In this document: in pieces, positions 8,737 to 17,227 of the stretch
Layout of the letters: each line of letters opens with the position of its first letter
Position numbering within the stretch: position 1 is the first letter of the stretch
Source of the DNA: Calditrichota bacterium
GTDB taxonomy: Bacteria; Calditrichota; Calditrichia; Calditrichales; Calditrichaceae
Length of the DNA stretch: 64,000 nucleotides
Direction: 5' to 3'
NCBI GenBank assembly: GCA_024278755.1
Contig: JAJRSO010000062.1
Coordinates: 1 to 64,000, forward strand
The notes under the pieces: model-generated
What the model saw: the letters and a program-made list of their open reading frames with translations, nothing else
The model's database searches: none
Told to the model about the DNA's origin: nothing
Program-made: the position numbers and the translations under genes

Positions 8737-9222
8737 TTATTGGTTTTCTATACTTTGTTCCGTCCGCCACTTTTTTTGTAAATCCGCTTCCTTGCTTTTC
8801 CGGTATTCAACAGCCATATGCCGGGCCTCTTCTGCAGACCGTGTTTGTGTAATATAAAACTTTTTGGATTTGGGCTTTTTATCTTCCGTCCAGGTTGCCT
8901 GAAAATAACGTACTTTACGCCCGTTTGTAATGGTATTTACTTCGTGAACACCCACAACCCCGCTGGCATTATTCTTTGGCGCTTTTTGGTAGAAGGGACG
9001 CTGGCTGAGTTTGCGCATATCCTTTTTGTTAAGATCCGCAACCATTTGTTCATGATCCCGAAATATTCGCGCGCTTTCCAGCGCTTTTTGTTTGTTCCCG
9101 TACTGTCGATCGCTGAATAATTTTGACGTATACACTCCCCCATTGCCGTAAATACGCACGTACCAGCCGTGTGTATTTCTGGAATCAATGCGGCTGATTC
9201 CCTTCATCGCTTTTTTTTTCAT
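8737..9222 (-). CDS. AP2-like DNA-binding domain protein
   Basis: A basic 161-residue protein with two related modules. The first (about 4-55) reads ISRIDSRNTHGWYVRIYGNG and ends in a helix NKQKALESARIFRD. The second (about 80-140) reads SGVVGVHEVNTI, then FQATWTED, then a helix AEEARHMAVEYRK. This W-x-x-x-I/W plus amphipathic helix pattern is that of AP2-type domains, which in bacteria often accompany homing endonucleases; no nuclease motif is seen here. The ATG at 9222 is chosen; a GTG at 9243 is possible. Neither has a strong ribosome site. No partner genes are evident. Confidence 0.65.
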   Translation of the reverse strand: MKKKAMKGISRIDSRNTHGWYVRIYGNGGVYTSKLFSDRQYGNKQKALESARIFRDHEQMVADLNKKDMRKLSQRPFYQKAPKNNASGVVGVHEVNTITNGRKVRYFQATWTEDKKPKSKKFYITQTRSAEEARHMAVEYRKSKEADLQKKWRTEQSIENQ

Positions 9223-9331
9223 TTGGTTTTCTCTGTGGGACACTGATTAAACAGTTAAATTTAATCAATAAAATAAAAGGTTTCCACTAATATTAATTTT
9301 TTAGCGGATTTCTCCACAGAGTTTTATATAA

Positions 9332-11239
9332 TCAAATATTTGTACCGGCTGCAAATCCGCTGTGAATGGCTTCGTAAATTTTAGCAGGCTGTATGGCGTC
9401 TCCGGCTGTCAGGGTACGAATCCCGGATGCTTTTAATTGTGGCAGGAGTGTATTTACACTTTCTGTACCGGTGGCGATTACCAGTAAATCCACTGCGGTA
9501 ATTAATCCGCCATGCCCGTCTTTAACAAAATGAATCTGATTTCCGTCGATTTGTTTAACTTCCGTTTCGGTGAAAATTGATATGGGAAGATCGGCAACAC
9601 GCTGCATAAGAAGTTTACGGCTGATCATTTCCATATCGCCTGCAATTTGTGGTAAGATTTAAATTACGATCGTTTCAATTTTTTGTCCGGCAATGAATTC
9701 GGCCGCTTCTACGCCAATTAAGCCGCCGCCGATTACAACCGCCTTCTTCACATTCTTCCAGTTTTTAAAAGAATAAATATTAAAACCGTTCCAATAGGAG
9801 GATGATTCCAGGCCTTCGAATGGGAAAATCTTTGGCTGCGCGCCGCAGGCCAGAATAACACTGTCCGGATTCTTTTGCTGAATTTTTTCAATAGTGATTT
9901 CGGAATTGAGATGTACCGCAACGGAGCTTTGCTCGAGATGATGCAGCAAATCGTCATGCAGAATTTTCATCCCTTGTTTTGCAGGCGCCAAAAAGGAAAG
10001 CGCGAACTGACCGCCAAGATGGTCTTCTTTTTCAAAAAGGTCAACCGTATGACCGCGGGCTTCGGCGGTTAGCGCCGCCTTAATTCCGGCCGGTCCGCCG
10101 CCGATAACTGTAACTTTTTGCGGGTTTTCAGCTGGCGATAGGCGCCATTCATTAATTTCACCCACTTCGGGATTAACCACACACTTTAAACCGTTCAGAG
10201 CTTTTACATTTAACAGGCATCCTTGCAGACAGTAGCCGCAGCGTATAACGGCGCCATCTTTCCCCGACAGCATCTTGTTAGGCAAATCCGGGTCTGCCAC
10301 AAGCGGCCGTCCTATGCCGATAAAATCAGCAGAACGGCTTTCGGCTAGCTGCCGGATTTCAGCGGGATTGCCGTTACGACCGGTCGCAATGACCGGAATG
10401 GAAACGGTTTGTTTGATGGCCTGCGCCGCTTTTATATTTTGTTGTTCGGGAAGGGCAAAAAACTGATAATAAACCGGCGGCGAGTCGCAGGCGGAACCAT
10501 TAACCACATGCAGGGCGTTTACGCCATTTTCTTCCAGCATGATTGCCAGGGTGCGCGCATCCTCCGTTGAAGTACCGTTTTGAGAAAATTCCATACCGCT
10601 TATGCGCGCAGTTATCGGGAAATCTTGCCCGATTCTATTGCGCACGGTTTTAATAAGCGTTTCGGAAAAACGCAGCGGCTCGGCCCATTCATCCTGTCGT
10701 TTATTGGTATGTGTAGAAAAAAACTGGTGGGCCAGATAACCAAGGCCAAACTGTATTTCCAATGCGTCAAAGCCTGCCTGCACCGCCCGTCGGGCGGCGT
10801 CGGCAAATTGACGGATGGTTTGTTCAATATCTTCCAAAGTCATTGCTTTTGGTGCAACGCCATGCACCGGGCAAGGAACCGCAGAAGGCGCCATGAGCAT
10901 TTTACCCGCCAGCTTTGGATTGGCCGCCCGCCCGGCGTGATTGATATGGGCGCATATTTTGGCGCCTTTTTCATGAACGGCATCGGTAAGCGATAAAAGG
11001 CCGGGAATTAATCTGTCGTCATGAATACCGATTTGTGTGGGCAGTTCTTTGCCGGAGGGATGGATAAAAAAGGGTTCGCAGATAATCATGGCCACGCCGC
11101 CTTCCGCCCGGCGCCGGTAGTAGCGGATATGCCGTTCGGTTACATCGCCGTTAAGAGTGCCGTATCCGGTTTTTACGGGAGCCATAATAAATTTGTTTTT
11201 TAGCTTCAGAGTACCGATTGCCTGTTCTGTATCTATCAT
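9332..11239 (-). pseudogene. old-yellow-enzyme/FadH-like NADH:flavin oxidoreductase with in-frame stop
   Basis: This reads as one gene of 636 codons interrupted by TAA at 9659-9661 (codon 527). The first part has an FMN-binding OYE barrel (APVKTGYGTL, INHAGRAANPK), a four-Cys iron-sulfur motif CGYCLQGC plus a later Cys before VVNPEVG, an FAD motif GGGPAGIKAALTA and the NAD motif GGGLIGVEAAEF. The same frame resumes after the stop with ILPQIAGDM and ends in the FAD-closing TAGDAIQPAKIYEAI. In this family the stop position is normally a Glu ending the Rossmann strand; GAA to TAA is one substitution. Start ATG 11239 has an AGGG site. It could be a pseudogene or a sequencing error. Confidence 0.85.
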
Positions 11240-11321
11240 AATGCCCTCATACGTTATTATAAAAATCAAAAAAACAATTTGCAAAACACAAATAAATTTC
11301 AAAACAATGTTTCAGATTTCA

Positions 11322-11474
11322 AATAATACCTAAATTGAGCGATTCTTGAGTTGCATCGCGAGTGAGCGAAGCGAACGCGGCGTTCTACGGTAAAATTGCC
11401 GCTCCCGATGCTTTGGGATCGCAATGACAGGTTCAATAACGAGCGAAAGGAATTATCGCTCAATTCAGGTAATA
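11322..11474. repeat. 153-bp element with imperfect terminal inverted repeats
   Basis: The left end (TACCTAAATTGAGCGAT, around 11327-11343) is repeated inverted at the right end (ATCGCTCAATTCAGGTA, around 11455-11471), with about four mismatches over 24 bp. Between them is GC-richer sequence including GAGTGAGCGAAGCGAACG. There is no gene. The layout resembles a MITE or a dispersed intergenic repeat; the surrounding stretch (11240-11707) holds nothing else recognised. Confidence 0.5.
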
Positions 11475-11707
11475 CTATCTCGCCTGGGCGTATGTTTTGC
11501 CTTTACAGCCGGTTATCAATGAATTTAAATAATGTCCCGCATAAACACGCGGCGGCCTGGTGATAGATAAGCGCAAATACGCAATGGAAATAAAAAGAGA
11601 ACAAACCTGCACGTAAGACATGTTGTTTATTTTTTTTGCATACTTCTCAGCTTAATAAACCGGTAGCGCTCTAATATTGCGGGACAATATGTTAAAAGAA
11701 ACAGGTT

Positions 11708-12013
11708 CTATTCTTTTTTATCACTGCTTTCAATTGCGTCTAATATTCCTTTTAGGCGATTCATTAGTGAACGGGCCTCCTGTTGCAAAGAACCGGTATT
11801 CTGTTCCGGCGGGGCAGGGGGAAGTTCTTCACGATAAAACCCGCGCCCATATCCGGCGCCTCTTCCGTATCCCATTCCGCGGCCGGCGCCTAATCCGAAG
11901 CCTGCTCCGTAACTGCGCGTAAATCCTGCGGACGGATACCCATTACAATAACCTAAGCCTCTTCCTGTTCGGGGCCCCGCTCCATTTGGACCTGTGCGAT
12001 CTCCTCTTGGCAT
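11708..12013 (-). CDS. DUF5320-type glycine/tyrosine-rich protein
   Basis: A 101-residue protein whose first half is rich in Gly, Arg and Tyr (MPRGDRTGPNGAGPRTGRG, then repeated GYGRG units) and whose last 35 residues form a predicted helix (QEARSLMNRLKGILDAIES). This is the usual composition of DUF5320 proteins, which accompany iron-molybdenum-cofactor-like NifX and Mrp-type genes in anaerobes. Function is unknown. A GAAGGAGG site precedes the ATG. It is the last gene of a three-gene reverse cluster with the NifX-like and DUF134 genes. Confidence 0.82.
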   Translation of the reverse strand: MPRGDRTGPNGAGPRTGRGLGYCNGYPSAGFTRSYGAGFGLGAGRGMGYGRGAGYGRGFYREELPPAPPEQNTGSLQQEARSLMNRLKGILDAIESSDKKE

Positions 12014-12128
12014 AATATCCTCCTTCTTTTAAATTAATAATAAATTTCCAATAACCAATTTCCAAGCAAATCAGATTAGGTAACAGTATTAACCGATGCA
12101 ATTGGCCATTGGTAATAGAAAATAGGTT

Positions 12129-12470
12129 TTATAATTCTTGTTTGGTCAATAAACCCCGTTTAAATTTTTCATAAGCTTCTTTTATGGAAGCGTAGCCGAT
12201 TCCTCCGTATACCGCCACTCCGGCTGTCTTTAAAACCCGGGCGGCATTGGGGCCGACCTTACCCGTAATCAATGCTTTGATGCCGTTATTTACAATCATT
12301 TGAGCCGAACTGGTACCGGCGCCCTGCTGCGCACTTAAATTGGCAGAATTATCGAGGTATTCCGTACGATCGGTTTCGGTATCCACCGTAAAGAAACCTT
12401 TTGCCCGGCCAAAACGAATATCAACCTGTTCGTTCCAGTTATTGCCATATGCTGTAAATGCGATTTTCAT
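12129..12470 (-). CDS. NifX/NifB C-terminal-like (dinitrogenase Fe-Mo cofactor) protein
   Basis: A 113-residue single-domain protein of the dinitrogenase iron-molybdenum cofactor family. It opens with MKIAFTAYGNNWNEQVDIRFGRAKGFFTVD, carries NGIKALITGKVGPNA in the middle and ends with GGIGYASIKEAYEKF. In nitrogen fixers relatives carry cofactor precursors; in genomes without nif genes, as appears here, they are thought to bind iron-sulfur or other metal clusters. A TGTAGGAGATAAA ribosome site precedes the ATG. It is 15 bp from the DUF134 gene, so the two are almost certainly co-transcribed. Confidence 0.88.
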   Translation of the reverse strand: MKIAFTAYGNNWNEQVDIRFGRAKGFFTVDTETDRTEYLDNSANLSAQQGAGTSSAQMIVNNGIKALITGKVGPNAARVLKTAGVAVYGGIGYASIKEAYEKFKRGLLTKQEL

Positions 12471-12485
12471 TTTATCTCCTACACC

Positions 12486-12926
12486 TTATATTTTGTTTTT
12501 TCCCCGGCCGCGATGCTGATGCCGTCTGCCTAAATCAATAATATTTCCCGAGCCGCATTCGGGACATTCAGCCAGCTCTTTTCCCAAAGGCTGTGGACTT
12601 GTATCGCCGCAATCTTCACACCGGTAAAGGTTTTGGACAAAGTCAAAATTACCGCCTGCAATGGTAAGCGTCATTCCTTCAATTAAGGCCTGCGCTACCT
12701 TGTTTCGCGCTTTTTCGATCAGACGCGAAAATGTGGGACGCGAAATACCCATCTGTTCTGCGGCATCGCTATGATCCAAACCCTGGTAATCGGCCAGACG
12801 AATACCCTCGTATTCATCAATGGTTAATACAATGCTTTGAAGGGCCCTGGCCGGAATACCGGACGGTTTAAACTGGTTGATTCGTGGCGGCCCCTGAACG
12901 AGACGCCTTCTGTATGATCCGCGCAT
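12486..12926 (-). CDS. DUF134 helix-turn-helix regulator
   Basis: A 146-residue DUF134 protein. Residues about 35-85 form a sigma-region-4-like HTH (LTIDEYEGIRLADYQGLDHSDAAEQMGISRPTF split across two helices), and the C-terminal part has a zinc-ribbon-like set of Cys residues (CEDCGD and CPECGSG). It probably represses or activates its own operon in response to a metal or redox cue; this is inferred from the fused metal-binding tail and from the paired 14-bp sites directly upstream. AAGGAGGAGC precedes the ATG. Confidence 0.85.
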   Translation of the reverse strand: MRGSYRRRLVQGPPRINQFKPSGIPARALQSIVLTIDEYEGIRLADYQGLDHSDAAEQMGISRPTFSRLIEKARNKVAQALIEGMTLTIAGGNFDFVQNLYRCEDCGDTSPQPLGKELAECPECGSGNIIDLGRRHQHRGRGKNKI

Positions 12927-12939
12927 GCTCCTCCTTAAA

Positions 12940-12987
12940 TGAGCATATGTTCAATTTGTTGAGATGAATGTAATGAGCATATGTTCA
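12940..12987 (-). promoter_or_regulatory. paired operator sites upstream of the DUF134 operon
   Basis: Two identical copies of TGAGCATATGTTCA lie at 12940-12953 and 12974-12987, 34 bp apart start to start. Each is nearly palindromic around CATATG (GAGCATATGTTC). They sit 14-61 bp upstream of the DUF134 start codon, where an autoregulator would bind. The protein assignment is inference. Confidence 0.7.
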
Positions 12988-13262
12988 TTTGTCAAGAAAA
13001 AAATATAAAGGATACTGAATAAATGATGTTTTGTCCGCAAGGTTGGTCATCTCCGAATATTCCTATCGGGGCTCTCTTCAGGCTAAAAATGGCTTCCCGT
13101 TTTCACGGGAAGGATCCGCTACTCTATGCTGTAAAACTTATCATCCCGAATATGGGAGTCCATTGATATTAAACCAGGATAATACAAATAATTGCTCAGT
13201 TTAGGTTACAGTTAATTCATTTTCCTATTCGTGATTTTTCAGCAACAAATAGCACAAAATAG
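12988..13262. other. intergenic stretch with a hairpin
   Basis: No gene is seen. A perfect 8-bp hairpin CTTCCCGT/ACGGGAAG with loop TTTC lies at 13093-13112; read on the minus strand it is followed by CCATTTTTAG, so it might end transcription of the radical SAM gene, though the T run is poor. Confidence 0.4.
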
Positions 13263-14852
13263 CTATTTGTTAACAAAGAGATATTTCATCCCAAGAAAAA
13301 ACACTTCTGCTTTAAATTTCCAGGTCGATTGGTAGTTAAGGGACATATCTACGCCGTGATGACAATGACATCTGCTCTGCCTGATTCTTTTCCTTATTAT
13401 CTTGGCGGTATTACTTTTCAGTAAATCGTGAATATTATAGTCGTAATCTCTGATGTTTCCCATCTTCCAATGGGCCTGATCGAGGCCTTCGGGGTAACCC
13501 AGATTTTCGCAGGGGAAGACGTCGCCATCGGGTGACATTACGACCCGCAGTTTTCCGGATTGACAGGGTAGATAGTATTTGGGGACTTTATAGTAGCGGG
13601 CAATCTTTTTTCGGATCGCTTCCCGATATGCTTTAATGAATACATTATGCGCAGCAAATTCGGAATGAATTTGTTGATTGATAGCGTTAAATTTTTTTAA
13701 ATCCAGATTAGGCTTATAATTTTTATGAGGCCGCACCAAAGAAAAGCTGATATCATCGGGTTTGATTTCATTTTTTACATAATTTAGCAGGTCGTCAATT
13801 TGCTTCTGGTTAAAATCATTGAAAGTGGTCAAAATTGTCAGGGAGATATTCCTGTATTTTTGTGCAATAGTTTTCACTTTTTTTACCGTTTTATCCCATC
13901 GTCGAAAAGCGTTTTTATATCCCGAAAAATCATCCATTTCTTTCCTCATCACATTTAATGAAAAATGAAAACGGAGATACTTGCTGCTATTTTGTCCAAA
14001 TAACGTAACAGTTTTTACCGCATTTTTCAGATAGGAACCATTGGTAGGCAGACAAATGGTTTGCGTATTCCAATGATTCGCAATAGTAAGGATAATCTCG
14101 GGGATGTCATTTCTTATTAAAGGCTCACCGCCACCGATATGTATGCGCTGCATGGAATGGATAAATCTTCCCATTTTTCCCACTTCTTCAGGTGATAAGA
14201 ATTGTGTTTTCTTTACATTAAGCTGATCCAGCATAAAGCAATGCTTGCACTTAAAATTACACTTGTCGGTAACAAAGAAGGTCATTTCTGTTAAACGGTT
14301 TTTAAAAATGAGCGGTATAATATTTCTGAAAATATTAAATCTATTTTTATTGGGACTGGCTTTAATTTGATTGGGATTAAGTTCTTTCTGCAGAATATGC
14401 GAAACAGCTTCTGAAAGTTTGTTGTCAAAATCTAAATCGGGGTTAAAAGAATCCGCTTGCCGAATAATTTGGGCAAGATCTGCAACATCATACACAGCCA
14501 GGATTCTGTTTTTTTGTTCAAGATATTGCACCAGTTCTGTTTGTCCCAATCCGGCGTCAAGAGCTTCCCCATGCTTTTTCAGGCGGGGCACAGCAATAAC
14601 GTTCTTTTTAAATTTCAGGCAATCGTAAATACTGCCATAGCCGCCGTGGGTGATTATCAGTCGGGCGGATTTTATCTTTTCTTCGAGTTTGTCTTTTGGT
14701 AAAAAGGTAAAGTAATTTGCATACTTCGGCAGGCTTACAGAATATCCCATCTGGATTTCAATTCTTTCATCAGTGTCCCGGGCATAGGAATCTATTGTTT
14801 TAATTAACCGGCCAAAATCATAAGGGTTGGTACCCAGTAAAACCAAAATCAT
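13263..14852 (-). CDS. Alg13-like glycosyltransferase fused to a radical SAM/SPASM domain
   Basis: A 529-residue fusion. Residues 1-160 match the catalytic C-terminal half of an Alg13/PssE/Cps14G-type glycosyltransferase: MILVLLGTNPYDFGRLI, then ITHGGYGSI (67-75) and VIAVPRLKKHGE, the sugar-nucleotide side. Residues about 188-400 are a radical SAM domain with C198, C202, C205 (CNFKCKHC) and the GGEP motif (241-244). The C-terminal part has SPASM/Twitch-like cysteines C430, C448, C495 and C497 around SPDGDVFPCEN. Its ATG overlaps the stop of the Alg14-like gene by one base (TAATG), pointing to a stoichiometric pair. Substrate is unknown: it could modify a glycan carrier or a peptide. Confidence 0.85.
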   Translation of the reverse strand: MILVLLGTNPYDFGRLIKTIDSYARDTDERIEIQMGYSVSLPKYANYFTFLPKDKLEEKIKSARLIITHGGYGSIYDCLKFKKNVIAVPRLKKHGEALDAGLGQTELVQYLEQKNRILAVYDVADLAQIIRQADSFNPDLDFDNKLSEAVSHILQKELNPNQIKASPNKNRFNIFRNIIPLIFKNRLTEMTFFVTDKCNFKCKHCFMLDQLNVKKTQFLSPEEVGKMGRFIHSMQRIHIGGGEPLIRNDIPEIILTIANHWNTQTICLPTNGSYLKNAVKTVTLFGQNSSKYLRFHFSLNVMRKEMDDFSGYKNAFRRWDKTVKKVKTIAQKYRNISLTILTTFNDFNQKQIDDLLNYVKNEIKPDDISFSLVRPHKNYKPNLDLKKFNAINQQIHSEFAAHNVFIKAYREAIRKKIARYYKVPKYYLPCQSGKLRVVMSPDGDVFPCENLGYPEGLDQAHWKMGNIRDYDYNIHDLLKSNTAKIIRKRIRQSRCHCHHGVDMSLNYQSTWKFKAEVFFLGMKYLFVNK

Positions 14853-15298
14853 TATAAAATACCAATTTGTTTTGCCCTTGGATAAAACGTTTGCAACTGT
14901 TCCGACTGAATAAAAAAATAATCCGAGAACGGGTAGAGCAGTCTTCCGGTTTTGGAGGGAAACTGAATCCTCGACCCGCTTTCAATAAAAACAGTTGTGG
15001 CGCCCATAATTTTACCGAGAATAAACAGACTTATGGAAATCCCGCCCCCGGTGGAAAGAACGATTCGGGGATTGGTTTGAAAATATATTTTTAATGCGCT
15101 TAAAAAGTTGAGAAAATATTTAAAAACATTCACATGCGGATCGATAATAAATTGCATATTAGACGGAGGCTTTTTTTTAAAATGGGGGAGCGGATTTGTT
15201 ACATAGATAATATCTGTTTCCCGGACATGTTCAAGAGCTATGTGTGCTTCGCATAAATGTCCGCCTGCGGGACACACAACCAGCACATTCTTTTTCAT
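14852..15298 (-). CDS. Alg14/PssD-like glycosyltransferase membrane-anchor subunit
   Basis: A 148-residue protein of the Alg14/PssD/Cps14F group, which binds the lipid acceptor and recruits the Alg13-type catalytic half to the membrane. Visible features are the N-terminal VLVVCPAGGHLCEA loop, a hydrophobic stretch around FLNFLSALKIYF, the TGGGISISLF segment, the FIESGSRI acceptor-side motif and the closing FYPRAKQIGIL. The gene directly precedes and overlaps the Alg13::radical-SAM gene, and together they should make one glycosyltransferase. No flippase, polymerase or other polysaccharide genes are nearby, so this is not an ordinary capsule locus. Confidence 0.85.
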   Translation of the reverse strand: MKKNVLVVCPAGGHLCEAHIALEHVRETDIIYVTNPLPHFKKKPPSNMQFIIDPHVNVFKYFLNFLSALKIYFQTNPRIVLSTGGGISISLFILGKIMGATTVFIESGSRIQFPSKTGRLLYPFSDYFFIQSEQLQTFYPRAKQIGIL

Positions 15299-15336
15299 AT
15301 AAAAATACCTTGCAATATTGCGTATACTGTTTGAAT

Positions 15337-16911
15337 TTATAATAGAAATATTTTGTTATAATTGTTTTTAAAGATAGCATTATGTTCCGCGCGGTATTTC
15401 TTTATTGCCACAGGAAGCGCATTTAAAATATCGCCGGCTATAAGCCCGTCCGGGCCGGTTTCCGCGGCGGCCAGATCCCCGGCGAAACCATGTAAAAAAA
15501 CGCCGGTGCGCACGGCCTGTTCAATAGAAAGCCCTAAACCAAACATGGCGGCAATAGCTCCGGTGAGTACATCGCCGCTGCCGGCGGTAGCCATCCCGGG
15601 GTTGCCGCTTAGATTTATGTAAACGCGTCCATCGGGCATTCCAATCAAAGAATGAGCGCCTTTCAGCACGATGACGGCATTAAATTTTCCGGCGGTTTCC
15701 TGTACAATATCAACTCTATTCGCTTCAATTTCGCTTATGGAATAGCCGCAAAGCCGGCTCATTTCACCGGGGTGGGGCGTGAGCACTGTTGCCGCTTTTC
15801 GTTCTTTAATAAGATTCACGTTCGAACGAACTGCCGTGATGCCGTCGCCGTCGATTAAAAGCGGTTTATCGATTTCAGCAATCAGTTTAGCGGTCAGTCT
15901 CTGTGTCTCTTCATTTAAAGAAAGTCCCGGGCCAATTACAACCAAATCAACGGTTGCGGTGGACCGGATTAATTTTTCTTTATTGGAACAGGCAATCGAA
16001 CCGTCGGCTGTCGCCGCCATAGGCAGAAAAACCAGCTCGCGGCATTCAGCGCCAAAGGTGGCAATGATAATCTCAGGCGCCGCCAGAAAAGACAATCCGC
16101 CGCCGGCCTTTAAAAACGCGTGTGCCGAAAACCAGGGCGCGCCGTGATAATTTGCCGCGCCGGCGATGAACAACGCTTTGCCTACGCTGCCTTTATGCGC
16201 GTTTCCTTTCCGGACAGGCAGAGGCGGGGGGGCGTTTGTTTCAATTTTCAGAGAGTCGGCGCTATGAAGCTGCAGGGGAAAGGAGATATGTGTAACGGAC
16301 AGTTGGCCGCCGTGTTCGAACCCGGGATAGAGCAGATTGCCCAATTTAGGCAGGCCGAAGGTGATGGTTTGCCGCGCTTTTACGGCTGCACCCATTAGCT
16401 GTCCGTTATCGCCGTTTATGCCGGACGGGATATCCAGGCTGAATACCGGTTTCTCCGAAGCATTGATGGTTTCGATAATTTCCCGGTACAGTCCGCCCAC
16501 TTCGCGGGCCAGTCCGGTGCCGAAGATGGCATCGATAATTACATCGGCTTTTGTTACTTCTGTTTGCGCTTCTGCAGCGGATTGAAGGCGTCGAATGGAA
16601 AGTTGTAATTTCTGCACGATTTCATAATTGAGTTTTGCGGAACCTGAAAATTTATGCGGATCGTTTAACAGAAAAATGGAAACTTTCGCTCCATTGGAAT
16701 GCAGTTTACGGGCTACTACGAGGCCGTCGCCGCCGTTATTGCCCACGCCGCAAAAAAACAGGCATTTTTTATTTTCAATCTCTATGGCGTTTTGAAGGAC
16801 AAACGCAGCCGCCTGCCCGGCGTTTTCCATCAGAATTTCCTGGGGTATGCCGAAGTCGGCAATGGCGCGGGCATCGGCGTCCCGCATTTCCTGTACGCGG
16901 CTGATTTTCAT
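15337..16911 (-). CDS. nnr: bifunctional NAD(P)HX epimerase/dehydratase
   Basis: A 524-residue metabolite-repair enzyme that restores hydrated NADH and NADPH. The N-terminal YjeF_N epimerase domain (about 1-215) carries ENAGQAAAFVL, GVGNNGGDGLVVARKL and FGTGLAREV. The C-terminal ribokinase-like dehydratase domain (about 230-515) has KGSVGKALFIAGA, the TPHPGEMSRL motif, the phosphate loop NPGMATAGSGDVLTGAI, and a closing GPDGLIAGDI. The ATG at 16911 is chosen because AAGGGG lies just upstream; an earlier in-frame start has none. It lies 39 bp upstream of the Alg14-like gene on the same strand. Confidence 0.93.
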   Translation of the reverse strand: MKISRVQEMRDADARAIADFGIPQEILMENAGQAAAFVLQNAIEIENKKCLFFCGVGNNGGDGLVVARKLHSNGAKVSIFLLNDPHKFSGSAKLNYEIVQKLQLSIRRLQSAAEAQTEVTKADVIIDAIFGTGLAREVGGLYREIIETINASEKPVFSLDIPSGINGDNGQLMGAAVKARQTITFGLPKLGNLLYPGFEHGGQLSVTHISFPLQLHSADSLKIETNAPPPLPVRKGNAHKGSVGKALFIAGAANYHGAPWFSAHAFLKAGGGLSFLAAPEIIIATFGAECRELVFLPMAATADGSIACSNKEKLIRSTATVDLVVIGPGLSLNEETQRLTAKLIAEIDKPLLIDGDGITAVRSNVNLIKERKAATVLTPHPGEMSRLCGYSISEIEANRVDIVQETAGKFNAVIVLKGAHSLIGMPDGRVYINLSGNPGMATAGSGDVLTGAIAAMFGLGLSIEQAVRTGVFLHGFAGDLAAAETGPDGLIAGDILNALPVAIKKYRAEHNAIFKNNYNKIFLL

Positions 16912-17227
16912 TTTTCCCCTTAAATTGTTTTTTTGCATAAGATAAATAAAAGAAAACATATTAACAACTGTTGAAGTGAAGGTGTTAGGTTATTCGCCGG
17001 ACTATCCGTTCATGCCCGAACCGGCGGTTCGGTTTAGTCTAATTCTAAAAAGAGTTACAGAAATATTTATCAAGCTCTTTTCTATTTACTAATCTTTGAT
17101 TACCTTCACAAAGTGTTCTGTTTTAAATACAGAAAATCGGCATTATGATAACGACTAAAGATTGTTTCGTTGTCCGGTCTTTGCCGTACATGCGCATTGA
17201 CGGTTTGATTATTTGAACGGATTTTAT
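16912..17227. other. divergent intergenic region
   Basis: This separates nnr (-) from the amidohydrolase (+) and should hold promoters for both. A 17-bp dyad, CCGAACCG-G-CGGTTCGG, lies at 17016-17032 and could be an operator or a small hairpin. No gene is seen. Confidence 0.45.

Noticed and set aside
13263-16911. Capsule or exopolysaccharide locus around the Alg13/Alg14-type genes
   Set aside because: Only NAD(P)HX repair and metal-type genes flank the pair; no flippase, polymerase, initiating transferase or chain-length gene is present.
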